The translations under genes and the position numbers were made by a program. Positions 1 through 8,385 of a stretch of 64,000 nucleotides of DNA are shown here, in pieces (positions within the stretch are counted from its first letter, which is position 1; every line of letters starts with the position of its first letter). The notes under the pieces were generated by a model. It worked only from the letters and a program-made list of their open reading frames with translations. It was not told where the DNA came from and did no database searches. This DNA comes from Kribbella sp. VKM Ac-2569 (GTDB taxonomy: Bacteria; Actinomycetota; Actinomycetes; Propionibacteriales; Kribbellaceae), in assembly GCF_004216905.1 (NCBI RefSeq), contig NZ_SGXJ01000002.1, positions 1,302,001-1,366,000 on the forward strand. The letters run 5' to 3'.

Positions 1-256
1 CCGCCTTGCCGAACACCACGCCGGTCAGGATGAACACCGCCGAGAACCCGGCGACGAACAACGCCGTACCGGCAAGCATCCGGCCGCGCTTCTCCGAGCC
101 GAGCTCGGCGGCGGACAGGCCGGTGACGTAGGACAGGTAGCCGGGCAGGAGCGGTACGACGCACGGCGAGAAGAACGAGATCGCACCGGCCAGCACCGCG
201 ATCGGCAGTGCCACCAGCATCGAGCCCGTCATCGACGAGGCGAACCACTCACCCAT
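1..256 (-). CDS. ccdA: Cytochrome c biogenesis protein CcdA (partial, N-terminal part)
   Basis: CcdA carries reducing equivalents across the membrane from cytoplasmic thioredoxin to periplasmic thioredoxin-like proteins for heme attachment to apocytochrome c. Only about 85 codons are in the window; the rest lies before base 1. Translation from the ATG at 256 begins MGEWFASSMTGSMLVALPIA and continues into FFSPCVVPLLPGYLSYVTG, the Cys-Pro motif of transmembrane helix 1 in the CcdA/DsbD family; a second hydrophobic segment follows near residue 65. It starts 4 nt after the stop of the thioredoxin gene, so it is co-transcribed with it. The identity is secure; the C-terminus cannot be assessed. Confidence 0.9.
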   Translation of the reverse strand, partial: MGEWFASSMTGSMLVALPIAVLAGAISFFSPCVVPLLPGYLSYVTGLSAAELGSEKRGRMLAGTALFVAGFSAVFILTGVVFGKA

Positions 257-260
257 CAGC

Positions 261-824
261 TCAACCGGCGTCCTTGACCATGCCGAGCAGCGTCTGCTTC
301 GTGACTTCGCCGACGACGCGTCCCGCGACCTTGCCGTTCTTGTCGATCACCAGCGTGGTCGGGATGGCCTTCGGCGAGATCTGGCCGCGGAACCGCAGCA
401 ACGCCTTGCCGTTCGGGTCGTAGATGCTCGGGAACGGGACACCGAACTCCTGCACGAACTTCTTCGCCGGCGCCGGGTCGAGGTCGCGGGTGTTCAGTCC
501 GATGAACTGCACCGCGGACCCGAGCTCCTTCGACGCCGCGACCAGCTCAGGGGCTTCCTTGCGGCACGGCGGGCACCACGAACCCCACACGTTCAGTACG
601 ACGACCTTGCCGGTCTGCTCGGACAGCGTCCAGGTCTTTCCGTCGAGCGTCTTGCCGGTCAGCTCCGGCGCCGGCTTCCGATCGGCCGCCGCGAACGTCG
701 ACACGTTGCCGTTGCCGCTGACGAAACCCGACTGGCCCTGGCGATTCTGCGCTGCCTGCTGGCCGGACGAGCACGCGGTGACCGCGAGCAGCAGACCGGC
801 CATCAGAACAACAGCGCGGCGCAT
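261..824 (-). CDS. TlpA/ResA-family thioredoxin-like lipoprotein
   Basis: A 187-residue membrane-anchored thiol-disulfide oxidoreductase, expected to keep apocytochrome c cysteines reduced with electrons from CcdA. The signal peptide MRRAVVLMAGLLLAVTAC ends in a lipobox with lipidated Cys18. After a short linker comes a thioredoxin fold with WGSWCPPC (Cys84, Cys87) and a cis-proline region near IPTTLVID. The reading frame is open further upstream, but the ATG at 824 is chosen because it starts the lipoprotein signal and overlaps the previous stop as TGATG. Order hemL, phosphatase, tlpA, ccdA matches the cytochrome c maturation locus of other actinomycetes (known family context). Confidence 0.9.
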   Translation of the reverse strand: MRRAVVLMAGLLLAVTACSSGQQAAQNRQGQSGFVSGNGNVSTFAAADRKPAPELTGKTLDGKTWTLSEQTGKVVVLNVWGSWCPPCRKEAPELVAASKELGSAVQFIGLNTRDLDPAPAKKFVQEFGVPFPSIYDPNGKALLRFRGQISPKAIPTTLVIDKNGKVAGRVVGEVTKQTLLGMVKDAG

Positions 825-1474
825 CAGGCCCCTCCGACGAATTTCTTCGGGTTCTTGACCGGCAACAGATCTTTCGCGGGCTCGGAGTAGCCGACCGAGA
901 CGATCTGCTCGCCGTGGAACGTGAACGAGGTGAGGCTGGCCAGGCTGCACTGGCGCTTGCGCGGGTCGTGGAACATCCGGCGGCCCTCGATCGCGGACCG
1001 GACGATCCAGATCGGCAGCTGGTGCGACACGATCAGCGCCTCGTGGCCGGCGGCCTTCTGCCGGGCGGTCTCGATCGCGTCCCGCATCCGGCGGACGAGC
1101 TGCTGGTACGGCTCACCCCAGGACGGCTTCCACGGGTTCCGCAGCAACCACCAGGCGCTCGGGTTCTTCAGCGCGCCGTCGCCGACGCCGAACTTCTTGC
1201 CCTCGAACAGGTTCGCCGCCTCGATCACCCGCTCGTCGATGTCCGGCGTGAGGCCGAACACCTTGGCGATCGGCTCCATCGTCTCCTGGGCCCGCTCCAG
1301 CGGGGAGCTGACCAGGTGCACGATGTCGCGGCCCTTGACGTGCTCGGCCACCCGGTCGGCCATCGCGCGGCCGAGCTCGGACAGGTGGAAGTCGGGGATC
1401 CGGCCGTAGAGCACGCCGGTCGGGTTGTGCACCTCGCCGTGACGCATCAGGTGCACGACCGTCGTTTCGGTCAC
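824..1474 (-). CDS. Histidine phosphatase family protein (phosphoglycerate mutase-like)
   Basis: A 216-residue member of the histidine phosphatase superfamily. The phosphate-accepting histidine is in VVHLMRHGEVHNP, about 10 residues from the start, and the second catalytic histidine is in ALIVSHQLPIWI. The GTG at 1474 is chosen because it gives the normal distance to the RHG motif; 97 further codons upstream are out-of-frame hemL sequence. It sits 10 nt after hemL and overlaps the next start by one base, so it is an operon member. The substrate is unknown: the family contains mutases and broad phosphatases, and a link to heme or cytochrome c assembly is inferred only from position. Confidence 0.85.
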   Translation of the reverse strand: MTETTVVHLMRHGEVHNPTGVLYGRIPDFHLSELGRAMADRVAEHVKGRDIVHLVSSPLERAQETMEPIAKVFGLTPDIDERVIEAANLFEGKKFGVGDGALKNPSAWWLLRNPWKPSWGEPYQQLVRRMRDAIETARQKAAGHEALIVSHQLPIWIVRSAIEGRRMFHDPRKRQCSLASLTSFTFHGEQIVSVGYSEPAKDLLPVKNPKKFVGGA

Positions 1475-1484
1475 CGCTGTCCCT

Positions 1485-2807
1485 TCAGTTCTGTACGGCG
1501 GCTGCCGCGGCGGCCGCCGGAGCGAGGGCGGACTCCAGTTCGGCCAGCGCGTCATCGTCGATGGCGGCGCTGACGAACCAGGCCTCGAACGCGCTCGGTG
1601 GCAGGTAGACACCGGCGTCCAGCATGGCATGGAAGAACGCCGTGAACCGGGGCAGCACCTGGGCGTTGGCTCCGGCGAAGTCCCGGATCTCGGCAGGTCC
1701 CTCCGAGGACTCCACGAAGAAGACGCTGAAGAGGTTCCCGGCCGCCGAGATGACGTGCGGCACACCTTCCTTGTCCAGCGCGGTCGACACCAGGCGCTGG
1801 ATGGTGAGCGAGGTCTCGTCGAGCTTGGCGTACACCTCGTCGGTCGCCAGCCGCAGCGTCGTCAGGCCGGCGGTGGTGGCGATCGGGTTCCCGGACAGCG
1901 TGCCGGCCTGGTAGACCGAGCCCTCCGGCGCGAGGTGGGACATGACGTCGGCGCGACCGCCGAACGCCGCGGCCGGGAAGCCGCCGCCCATCACCTTGCC
2001 GAACGTCATCAGGTCCGGGCGTACGCCGTCGACGCCGTACCAGCCCGAGCGGGTGATCCGGAAGCCGGTCATGACCTCGTCGGAAATGAAAAGTGCACCG
2101 TTTTCCGTGCAGATCCGAGCGAGGAACGCGTTGAAGTCGTCCCGCGGCGGAACGACGCCCATGTTGCCGGGCGACGCCTCGGTGATCACGGCCGCGATCT
2201 GATCGCCGTACTCCGCGAACGCGGCGGCTACCGCGGCCTGGTCGTTGTACGGCAGCACGATCGTGTCCGCCGTGGTGGCCTCGGTGACTCCCGGCGTACC
2301 GGGGATGCCGAGCGTGAGGACGCCGGAACCGGCCTGGGCCAGCAGCGCGTCCACATGGCCGTGGTAGCAGCCGGCGAACTTCACGATCTTGGCGCGCCCG
2401 GTGAACCCGCGGGCCAGCCGGAGCGCGGACATCGTCGCCTCGGTCCCGGACGACACCAGCCGGACCTTGTCCACCGGGGTCCGCGCGACGATCTCCTCGC
2501 CGAGCAGGACCTCGGTCTCGGTCGGCGTCCCGTACGACGTACCGCGGCCGACGGCTGCCTGGACGGCGGCGATCACCTCGGGATGGGCGTGGCCGAGCAG
2601 CAGCGGGCCCCAGGAGCTGACCAGGTCGAGATAGCGGTTGCCGTCGACATCGGTCATGTGACATCCGTCACCGGAGGCCATGAAACGCGGTACGCCGCCG
2701 ACGGCGCGGAACGCGCGGACCGGAGAGTTGACCCCACCCGGGGTCACTGTGGAGGCTCTGGCGAAGAGTTCGGCGGAGTGTTCAGTGTGTGCGGGCACGG
2801 CCGTCAT
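1485..2807 (-). CDS. hemL: Glutamate-1-semialdehyde 2,1-aminomutase
   Basis: PLP-dependent cytoplasmic enzyme converting glutamate-1-semialdehyde to 5-aminolevulinate, the last step of the C5 route to heme. At 440 residues it has the usual length. Visible motifs: [12 protein letters not shown] at the N-terminus, [15 protein letters not shown] for cofactor phosphate binding, SDEVMTGFR with the PLP-nitrogen aspartate, and the Schiff-base lysine in [12 protein letters not shown] near residue 270. The Ala-rich C-terminal tail is probably unstructured. Its partner HemA is encoded 46 kb away in the window (48344-49621). It is the first gene of a minus-strand operon with the phosphatase, tlpA and ccdA. 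Confidence 0.95.
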   Translation of the reverse strand: MTAVPAHTEHSAELFARASTVTPGGVNSPVRAFRAVGGVPRFMASGDGCHMTDVDGNRYLDLVSSWGPLLLGHAHPEVIAAVQAAVGRGTSYGTPTETEVLLGEEIVARTPVDKVRLVSSGTEATMSALRLARGFTGRAKIVKFAGCYHGHVDALLAQAGSGVLTLGIPGTPGVTEATTADTIVLPYNDQAAVAAAFAEYGDQIAAVITEASPGNMGVVPPRDDFNAFLARICTENGALFISDEVMTGFRITRSGWYGVDGVRPDLMTFGKVMGGGFPAAAFGGRADVMSHLAPEGSVYQAGTLSGNPIATTAGLTTLRLATDEVYAKLDETSLTIQRLVSTALDKEGVPHVISAAGNLFSVFFVESSEGPAEIRDFAGANAQVLPRFTAFFHAMLDAGVYLPPSAFEAWFVSAAIDDDALAELESALAPAAAAAAAVQN

Positions 2808-3078
2808 TCTCCCCGACCGGTCCGGCGCCCCGACCGGCAGGGCAGGGCGCTTTTCAGCACCCGATCGTCCGCAAGGGGTTCACAGGCGCTTTGTTACGCG
2901 CCAGTATGGGTACCCGGTGACCGCACGTACACGGTCTGCGTTCGACGCGTAACCCACGCAACGGGGCGAACGTTAGACCTATTACGACGGCAACCGACAC
3001 AGCGACATTGAAGACGGCACAAAGACTGTCCGCAGCGTGGGGCCGGACCGGTCGATGAGTCACGGAGGGGAATCATCG
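2808..3078. promoter_or_regulatory. Divergent intergenic region hemL / lytic transglycosylase
   Basis: About 270 bp without a gene. It must hold the hemL promoter (minus) and the transglycosylase promoter (plus). The clearest signal is CGTAAC at 2948-2953 and CGTTAG at 2971-2976, annotated separately. I looked for a c-di-AMP (ydaO-type) riboswitch, common before actinobacterial wall hydrolases, and saw no convincing match. A GGAGGGG ribosome binding site is at 3064-3070. Confidence 0.6.
2948..2976 (+). promoter_or_regulatory. Putative sigma-BldN-type promoter
   Basis: CGTAAC (2948-2953), a 17-bp spacer, then CGTTAG (2971-2976). This resembles the promoter pattern known for Streptomyces sigma-BldN (CGTAAC, 16-17 bp, CGTT). 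The same layout with the same spacing occurs before the rsbN-like gene at 53193-53221. Transcription would begin near 2983, about 95 nt before the transglycosylase ATG. Seen directly as sequence; function is inferred. Confidence 0.5.
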
Positions 3079-4443
3079 ATGGCGAAGGGCAAGCGCCGCG
3101 CCACGGGTAGCGGGTGGCGTCAGGTGGCGCCGCTGATCCCGCTGGCGCTGTTCGCGAGCGCGTTCACCGTCAGTGCCACGGACGACCCCGCGATCGCTAC
3201 GGCGTCGCTGGAGAACGGTCTGTCCGGAGGCAACCCGGTCGTCGTACCGAAGCAGCCGATCGCCTTCCCGGCCAACGTGCCGGTGCCAGGTGTGGTCGGC
3301 CACGGCGTCGACCCTGGCGAGCAACCGACTCAAGTGGTCTCGGGCCTGTCCCGCAACGGCATCCCGAACGCCGCGCTCAAGGCGTACTCCCGGGCCCAGC
3401 AGGTGCTGGCCCAGGTAGACCCGGCGTGCCACTTGCCGTGGACGCTGGTGGCCGCGATCGGCCGGGTCGAGTCCAACCACGGCCGCTTCGGCGGCAATGC
3501 GCTGAACTCGCTGGGCGTCGCGGTGCCGGGCATCTTCGGCCCGCGGCTGGACGGTTCGTCCGGGACGGCGCGGATCTCCGACTCCGACGCGGGTTCGTTC
3601 GACGGTGACGGCGCGTTCGACCGCGCGGTCGGCCCGATGCAATTCATCCCCGGCACCTGGCGAGCCATGGGTGTGGACGGCGACGGCGACGGCGTGCGGA
3701 ATCCGCAGGACATCGACGACGCGGCGATGTCGACCGGGGTGTACCTCTGCTCGGGCAAGACCGACCTGTCCAAGGCCAGTGATCTGAACTCCGCGGTCCT
3801 GCGCTACAACCACTCCCAGCAGTACGTCGACCTCGTGGTCAGCATCGCCAAGGCGTACGCCGGCGGCAGCTGGATCGCGGTCGGCAACGGCACCGCGGGT
3901 GACGACGTGGACGAGGCCGGCGACCAGATCGACGACCCGACCATCGACGCCCCGTCGGACAAGGACCTGCCGAAGGCGATCGACATCCCGACGCCCACCG
4001 CGACGCCGACCCCGACGCTGACCGACGAGCGGGACGGCGACCGGCCGACGGACCGGCCGACCGCGACGCCGACGGCGACTCCGAGCAGCCGGCCGACGGC
4101 GACGCCGACGACGGTGAAGCCGACCACCTCGAAGCCGACCACGACCACGCCGACGGTTCCGACCACGACCACGCCGAAGCCGGGTCTCACCAGCCTGACG
4201 ACGGCCGTCGGGGTCATCGTCGGCACGGCGGGCAGCACGCTGGCCGAGCTGCAGAAGGCCACGACGTACTGCCAGTCCGAGATGGCGAAGGTGACGATCA
4301 CCAAGCCGACCCAGACCCAGCTGCAGAACTGCGTGACCGCCTACCAGACCGGTGGCGCCAAGGCGGTCGACCAGGTCATCCGCGGTCTGCTGTCCGCCCT
4401 CGGACTGCTGGGCATCCTCGGTGGAGGCATCCTCGGGAGCTGA
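3079..4443 (+). CDS. Secreted lytic transglycosylase (MltB/SLT-like)
   Basis: A 454-residue exported enzyme predicted to cleave peptidoglycan glycan strands with 1,6-anhydro product formation. The ATG at 3079 is chosen over an in-frame ATG 42 nt upstream because GGAGGGG lies 8 nt before it and the signal peptide then starts normally. Domain order: N-terminal hydrophobic segment (about 17-33), linker, then an SLT-like domain (about 95-285) with the catalytic glutamate in AAIGRVESNHGRFGG (Glu131), VGPMQFIPGTW, a possible Ca-binding loop DGDGDGVRNPQDID and RYNHSQQY. A Thr/Pro/Asp-rich low-complexity linker (about 285-370) follows, then a short hydrophobic C-terminal tail. Monocistronic, with a strong terminator. 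A BldN-type promoter upstream suggests developmental control. Confidence 0.85.
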   Translation: MAKGKRRATGSGWRQVAPLIPLALFASAFTVSATDDPAIATASLENGLSGGNPVVVPKQPIAFPANVPVPGVVGHGVDPGEQPTQVVSGLSRNGIPNAALKAYSRAQQVLAQVDPACHLPWTLVAAIGRVESNHGRFGGNALNSLGVAVPGIFGPRLDGSSGTARISDSDAGSFDGDGAFDRAVGPMQFIPGTWRAMGVDGDGDGVRNPQDIDDAAMSTGVYLCSGKTDLSKASDLNSAVLRYNHSQQYVDLVVSIAKAYAGGSWIAVGNGTAGDDVDEAGDQIDDPTIDAPSDKDLPKAIDIPTPTATPTPTLTDERDGDRPTDRPTATPTATPSSRPTATPTTVKPTTSKPTTTTPTVPTTTTPKPGLTSLTTAVGVIVGTAGSTLAELQKATTYCQSEMAKVTITKPTQTQLQNCVTAYQTGGAKAVDQVIRGLLSALGLLGILGGGILGS

Positions 4444-4456
4444 TCCCCACTGGACC

Positions 4457-4489
4457 GGCGCGCCAGCCCCCACCCCTCCCTTGGCGCGC
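4457..4489 (+). terminator. GC-rich hairpin after the transglycosylase
   Basis: GGCGCGCCA and TGGCGCGCC form a 9-bp stem just after the stop. It is the first of two hairpins in tandem. It lacks a T-tract and may protect the 3' end rather than terminate by itself. Confidence 0.5.
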
Positions 4490-4493
4490 CCCT

Positions 4494-4540
4494 GGCGACG
4501 CCACGAAGCACTCCCCCCGCTTCGTGGCGTCGCCCTTTTA
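4494..4540. terminator. Strong bidirectional terminator
   Basis: GGCGACGCCACGAAGC (4494-4509) pairs perfectly over 16 bp with GCTTCGTGGCGTCGCC (4519-4534); the loop is 9 nt and CTTTTA follows. It separates the convergent transglycosylase and S8 peptidase genes. Confidence 0.85.
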
Positions 4541-4552
4541 ACGTTCAGACGG

Positions 4553-7500
4553 TCAGCTGACCCAGGCGCGGTCGATCGTCTGGGTGATGCTGTTGCCGAT
4601 CAGGTCCGTCGCGGTCACCCGGATGCTCGGGTACGCGCCGGCCGGTACCTGGGCGCGGACAGTGCCGATCCCGCGTAGCGACAGCTTCGTCCAGGTCTTC
4701 CCGTCGTACGAGATCTCCGCCGTGGTCCGGAAGATCCCCACGCCGCGCACACCCGGCTGGTAGCGCGGGGTGAGCTCGAGCCAGCCGTTGGTGTGCTTGT
4801 AGTCGACCTGGACGAGCGGCAGCACGGTCCGGCTCTTGGACGGCACCGAGAGGAAGTGCCACTGGGTGTGCGTCGACGTCGAGGTCTTCGCCCAGCTGTT
4901 CGGGCCACGCTGCTGGTCGAGCGTCAGGTTGTACCACGCGGCGCGTCCCGGGACGGTGAACTGTGCGACCGACCAGTTCTTGCTGCCCAATTCGACACCG
5001 TTGCTGCTCAGCTTCATGCTCGTCACGTCGCCGCGGTCGCCCCAACCGAACGTGGTCCGGTCGCCGCTCACGTACTGCGGAATCGCGATCCGCAACGCGT
5101 TCTCGAACCGTGCCGGCGGCCAGCCCTGCGCCTCGTCACCCGGCGCCTCGGACAACCCCGGTACGGCGGGACGCGTGATCGACTCCCACCACCCGCGCGT
5201 GACCTGCTCGCCCGGCCGGTAGGACCGCGTGATCGTGGCCTCGAAGCCGGTCTCGTTCCACTCCCCCGCGGACGTCTTCTCGTCCCAGGTGACGCCCTTC
5301 TGGTCGGTGACGAGGTAGTCGGTCCGCTTCACCGCACCGGCCACCAAGCGCGACGCCGTCAGCCCGGTCGAGATGCCCGGAAGGTGCGCGATCCGCTGGT
5401 CCCGGTGCAGCCAGAACGCGTCGTTGGTCTGGAAGTCCGTGGTCACCACGGCCGGGTGCATCTTCGCGACGTCGTACGTCAGTCCGCCCTTCACGACCGA
5501 CGGGCCGAGCGCGACGTCGTACCGGTAGGTGCTGTCGAGCAGACCGTTCAGCTGCACGGACTGCGGGCCCTTCGCCAGCTCGGCGAGCAGTTGGTTGCCC
5601 TGATCGGAGCGCAACAGGTAGAGCGGGACGCCCTGATCGCTACTGGTCGACCAGAAGCCGGGGGCTTCGTTGTAGAGGAACACCACCTTGGCGCCGGCGG
5701 CCTTCGCGGCCTTGACCTGCGCGGTCGTCTTGCTGAAGCCGCCCCATCGGATCAGTACGGCGGCGTCCTTGGCGCCGGTCAGCTCGGCCGCGGTACCGTC
5801 ACCGCCGTTGTAGAGCGGGAGTTTTGCGCTTCCGACGTACACGTTTCGGGACGAGCCCTCGGCCGGCGTCGGCAGGCGTACGCCGTTCACGTCGACGGTC
5901 AGCTTCGGCTGCGCGAGGTCCCAGCGCTGCACGACCTGGAAGGTGCCGTTGGCAACCTTTCCGAAGTCCTGGACGTAGACGCCGTCGGCGACCCGGCCGT
6001 TGTACGCCCAGCCGGAGACGGCATCCCGGTCACCGACCTTGCGGTGCCAGGCGACCCCGATGCTCTGCGCGTCGGCCGGTCGCGGCGTCTTGATGGTCAC
6101 CTTGTGCGCGGTCCGGGCGTCGAACGTGAACGTCCGGTCGCTGCCGATCCACTCGTCCGGATCACCGAGGAGCGTGATCGAGTTCGCCCAGTTCGCCTCG
6201 TCGCCACCGACCGCGTACGCCATCACGCTGTAGCGGCCGGTCGGTACGTCGAGCGTGCGGCTGCCGGTCTCGTCGAACGCGATCGCGCTGACGTCGCCGG
6301 TGTCCTGGTTCCACAGCTGCACGCCGCTCGCACCGGCCTTGGTGGTGGCGGGCAGCCCATCGCGGCCGATCGCCTTCACGGTCACCTGGTTCAGCCGCCC
6401 ACCGGCCGCGAACCCGAGGCCGGTCCGGTACGACGTGGCGCCGGCGCGGGCCGTCAGTACACCGGCGTACTTGGCGGGCTGGGTCTTGGTGAGGTCGAGG
6501 GCGACGGTCGCGGACCCCGTACCACCGGCGGGGATGGTCAGCCGGGCTGGGCTCACCGTCAGCCCGGCCTCCACCCCCGCCGGAGACTGTGCGTCGACCG
6601 CCAGGGTGAGCGTCACCGATCGCTTCGAGTTGTTGCGATAGGCAACCGTACGCGTGACCGGCGCGGGGGCGGTCGAGCCGGTCCAGGACAGGTCACCGAA
6701 GAACAGGTTGGCGGCGTCCGGGAGGACCGACGGGTCGAGCGCGTTCGGGATGTCGATCCGGCCGAGGCCCTGCTGGTCGGTGCGGGCGCCGTCCGACGGG
6801 ACGGCCGTCGATGCCAGTGCGGCCTTCAGTTGCGGGCCGGTCCAGTCGGGGTGCCGTTGCGCGAGGATCGCGGCCGCACCGGCGACGTGCGGCGTCGCCA
6901 TCGACGTACCGCTCATGGCTGTGTAGTACTGGCCGAGGATGTGGCCCTGCTCGGTGCCGGCGGCGCGGGCGGCGGCGATCTCCACGCCGGGAGCGGTCAC
7001 CTCGGGCTTCAGGGCGCCGTCGCCGACGCGCGGGCCACGGCTGGAGAAGTTCGCCAGTTTGTTCTCGCGGTCGACCGCGCCGACGGTCAGCGCCTCGGAC
7101 GCGGCGCCGGGAGATCCGACGGTTTCCTCCGCGCCGGAGTTGCCGGCCGCAATCACGAACAGCGCGCCGCTCGACTTCGACAGCCGATCGACGGCCTCGC
7201 TCATCGGGTCGGTGCCGTCGGACGGCCAGCCGCCGAGGCTCATGCTGACGACCTTCGCGCCCTGCTGGACGGCCCACTCCATTCCGGCGATCGCCTCGGA
7301 GTCGTAGCCGCCGCCGCTGTTGTCGAGCACCTTGCCGATCAGCAGTTCCGAGCCCGGCGCCACACCCTTCCGCTTGCCGTCGGACGCCGTACCGAGGCCG
7401 GCGACGATCGACGCGGTGTGCGTGCCGTGGCCGTGCAGGTCCTGCACCGCCTGGTCGGGGATGAAGCTCTCCGACGCAACTACCTGCTTGGAGAGGTCGG

Positions 7501-8206
7501 GGTGACCGGCGTCGTACCCGGTGTCGAGGACGGCGACCTTCACGCCGTGGCCGTCGTACCCCTGCTTCCAGGCGGTGGGGGCGCCGATCTGCTTCGTGGA
7601 CTGGTCGAGCGTCGCGTGGGTGCGGCCGTCGAGCCAGATCTTCGTCACCTGGCTGGACTTGAACGTGGTCGGGCCGCTGATGCCGTCCCAGAACGTCTTC
7701 GCGTCGGCCTTCTGCACGGTCACCGCGGTGCTTCCGACGCTGGCGAGAGTACGGCGGTACGTCGCGGCGGTCGGCGTACTCGGCGCGCTGCGGAGGGCGG
7801 CCGGGGCGGTGAGGAGGAGAGGAAGGCTAGCGTTGCTTGCGTCGTCGTACCCCTGCGCCGCCAGCTCGGTCAGGTTGAAGAGGCGCTTGTCGAGGCGGCC
7901 CGCGGAGAGCAGCGGGTAGGCGTCGGCCGGGACCAGGGTGAGGTCTCCGTCGAACGTGCCGAAGTAGTACGGCTCGTCGTCGAGCAGGCGGGCCGAGACC
8001 TGGCCGTTGGAGCTCGTGGTCAGCTCGGCGACGTCGCCGGTGACCAGCGTGATCCGCTTGCTGCTCGCGCCGGGCGTCGGGTTGGTCGCCGTGGGGCCGG
8101 ACGGCGCGTCGGGCGGGCCGGCATTCGCCGTGGTGGTCGTCAGCAGCAGGGAACCGGCGACCACCGCGGCGAGCAGGCCGACCGCGGACCGGGACATTCG
8201 AGACAT
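4553..8206 (-). CDS. Secreted S8 family serine peptidase (subtilisin-like), large
   Basis: An exported subtilase of 1217 residues. The signal peptide covers residues 1-29 and a prodomain-like stretch runs to about 200. The catalytic triad is visible: Asp228 in VAVLDTGYDAGHPDL, His260 in LHGHGTHTASIVAG, Ser435 in MSGTSMATPHVAG, with oxyanion Asn356 in AAGNSG. About 750 residues follow, predicted from composition as beta-rich Ig-like and PA-like modules. The start is ATG 8206; GTG at 8209 with GGGAGG 9 nt upstream is an equal alternative, while upstream in-frame codons are before the ribosome site. Alone in its transcript. A role in feeding on extracellular protein is inferred. Confidence 0.9.
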   Translation of the reverse strand: MSRMSRSAVGLLAAVVAGSLLLTTTTANAGPPDAPSGPTATNPTPGASSKRITLVTGDVAELTTSSNGQVSARLLDDEPYYFGTFDGDLTLVPADAYPLLSAGRLDKRLFNLTELAAQGYDDASNASLPLLLTAPAALRSAPSTPTAATYRRTLASVGSTAVTVQKADAKTFWDGISGPTTFKSSQVTKIWLDGRTHATLDQSTKQIGAPTAWKQGYDGHGVKVAVLDTGYDAGHPDLSKQVVASESFIPDQAVQDLHGHGTHTASIVAGLGTASDGKRKGVAPGSELLIGKVLDNSGGGYDSEAIAGMEWAVQQGAKVVSMSLGGWPSDGTDPMSEAVDRLSKSSGALFVIAAGNSGAEETVGSPGAASEALTVGAVDRENKLANFSSRGPRVGDGALKPEVTAPGVEIAAARAAGTEQGHILGQYYTAMSGTSMATPHVAGAAAILAQRHPDWTGPQLKAALASTAVPSDGARTDQQGLGRIDIPNALDPSVLPDAANLFFGDLSWTGSTAPAPVTRTVAYRNNSKRSVTLTLAVDAQSPAGVEAGLTVSPARLTIPAGGTGSATVALDLTKTQPAKYAGVLTARAGATSYRTGLGFAAGGRLNQVTVKAIGRDGLPATTKAGASGVQLWNQDTGDVSAIAFDETGSRTLDVPTGRYSVMAYAVGGDEANWANSITLLGDPDEWIGSDRTFTFDARTAHKVTIKTPRPADAQSIGVAWHRKVGDRDAVSGWAYNGRVADGVYVQDFGKVANGTFQVVQRWDLAQPKLTVDVNGVRLPTPAEGSSRNVYVGSAKLPLYNGGDGTAAELTGAKDAAVLIRWGGFSKTTAQVKAAKAAGAKVVFLYNEAPGFWSTSSDQGVPLYLLRSDQGNQLLAELAKGPQSVQLNGLLDSTYRYDVALGPSVVKGGLTYDVAKMHPAVVTTDFQTNDAFWLHRDQRIAHLPGISTGLTASRLVAGAVKRTDYLVTDQKGVTWDEKTSAGEWNETGFEATITRSYRPGEQVTRGWWESITRPAVPGLSEAPGDEAQGWPPARFENALRIAIPQYVSGDRTTFGWGDRGDVTSMKLSSNGVELGSKNWSVAQFTVPGRAAWYNLTLDQQRGPNSWAKTSTSTHTQWHFLSVPSKSRTVLPLVQVDYKHTNGWLELTPRYQPGVRGVGIFRTTAEISYDGKTWTKLSLRGIGTVRAQVPAGAYPSIRVTATDLIGNSITQTIDRAWVS

Positions 8207-8330
8207 CACAGGGGGAAACCTCCCGACGCCCCGACCCACGCGAGGCCGTCGTAGCGACCCTCGCAGTTGCCGTCAGCCCCGGTCCACCATTACCCCTGAC
8301 CTACACCCGCCATGACCGATACCAGCCACT

Positions 8331-8383
8331 TTGAGCACCCACCAACCAAAAAGCGTGCCGAGATTTGGTTGGTGGGTGCTCAA
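8331..8383 (-). terminator. Perfect 20-bp inverted repeat after the LLM oxidoreductase
   Basis: TTGAGCACCCACCAACCAAA (8331-8350) is the exact reverse complement of 8364-8383; the loop is 13 nt. It begins 2 nt past the stop of the minus-strand gene, so it probably ends that transcript, though no T-run follows. Its core CACCCACCAA recurs in the hairpin at 28680-28764. Confidence 0.7.
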
Positions 8384-8385
8384 GG

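Noticed and set aside
2808..3078. c-di-AMP riboswitch before the lytic transglycosylase.
   Set aside because: Common before actinobacterial wall hydrolases, but the conserved core motifs were not seen here.
4793..8254. A plus-strand open frame of more than 1100 codons opposite the S8 peptidase.
   Set aside because: It is the mirror frame of a GC-rich gene. Its translation is rich in Arg, Gly and Val with no motif, while the minus strand encodes a complete subtilase triad and signal peptide.
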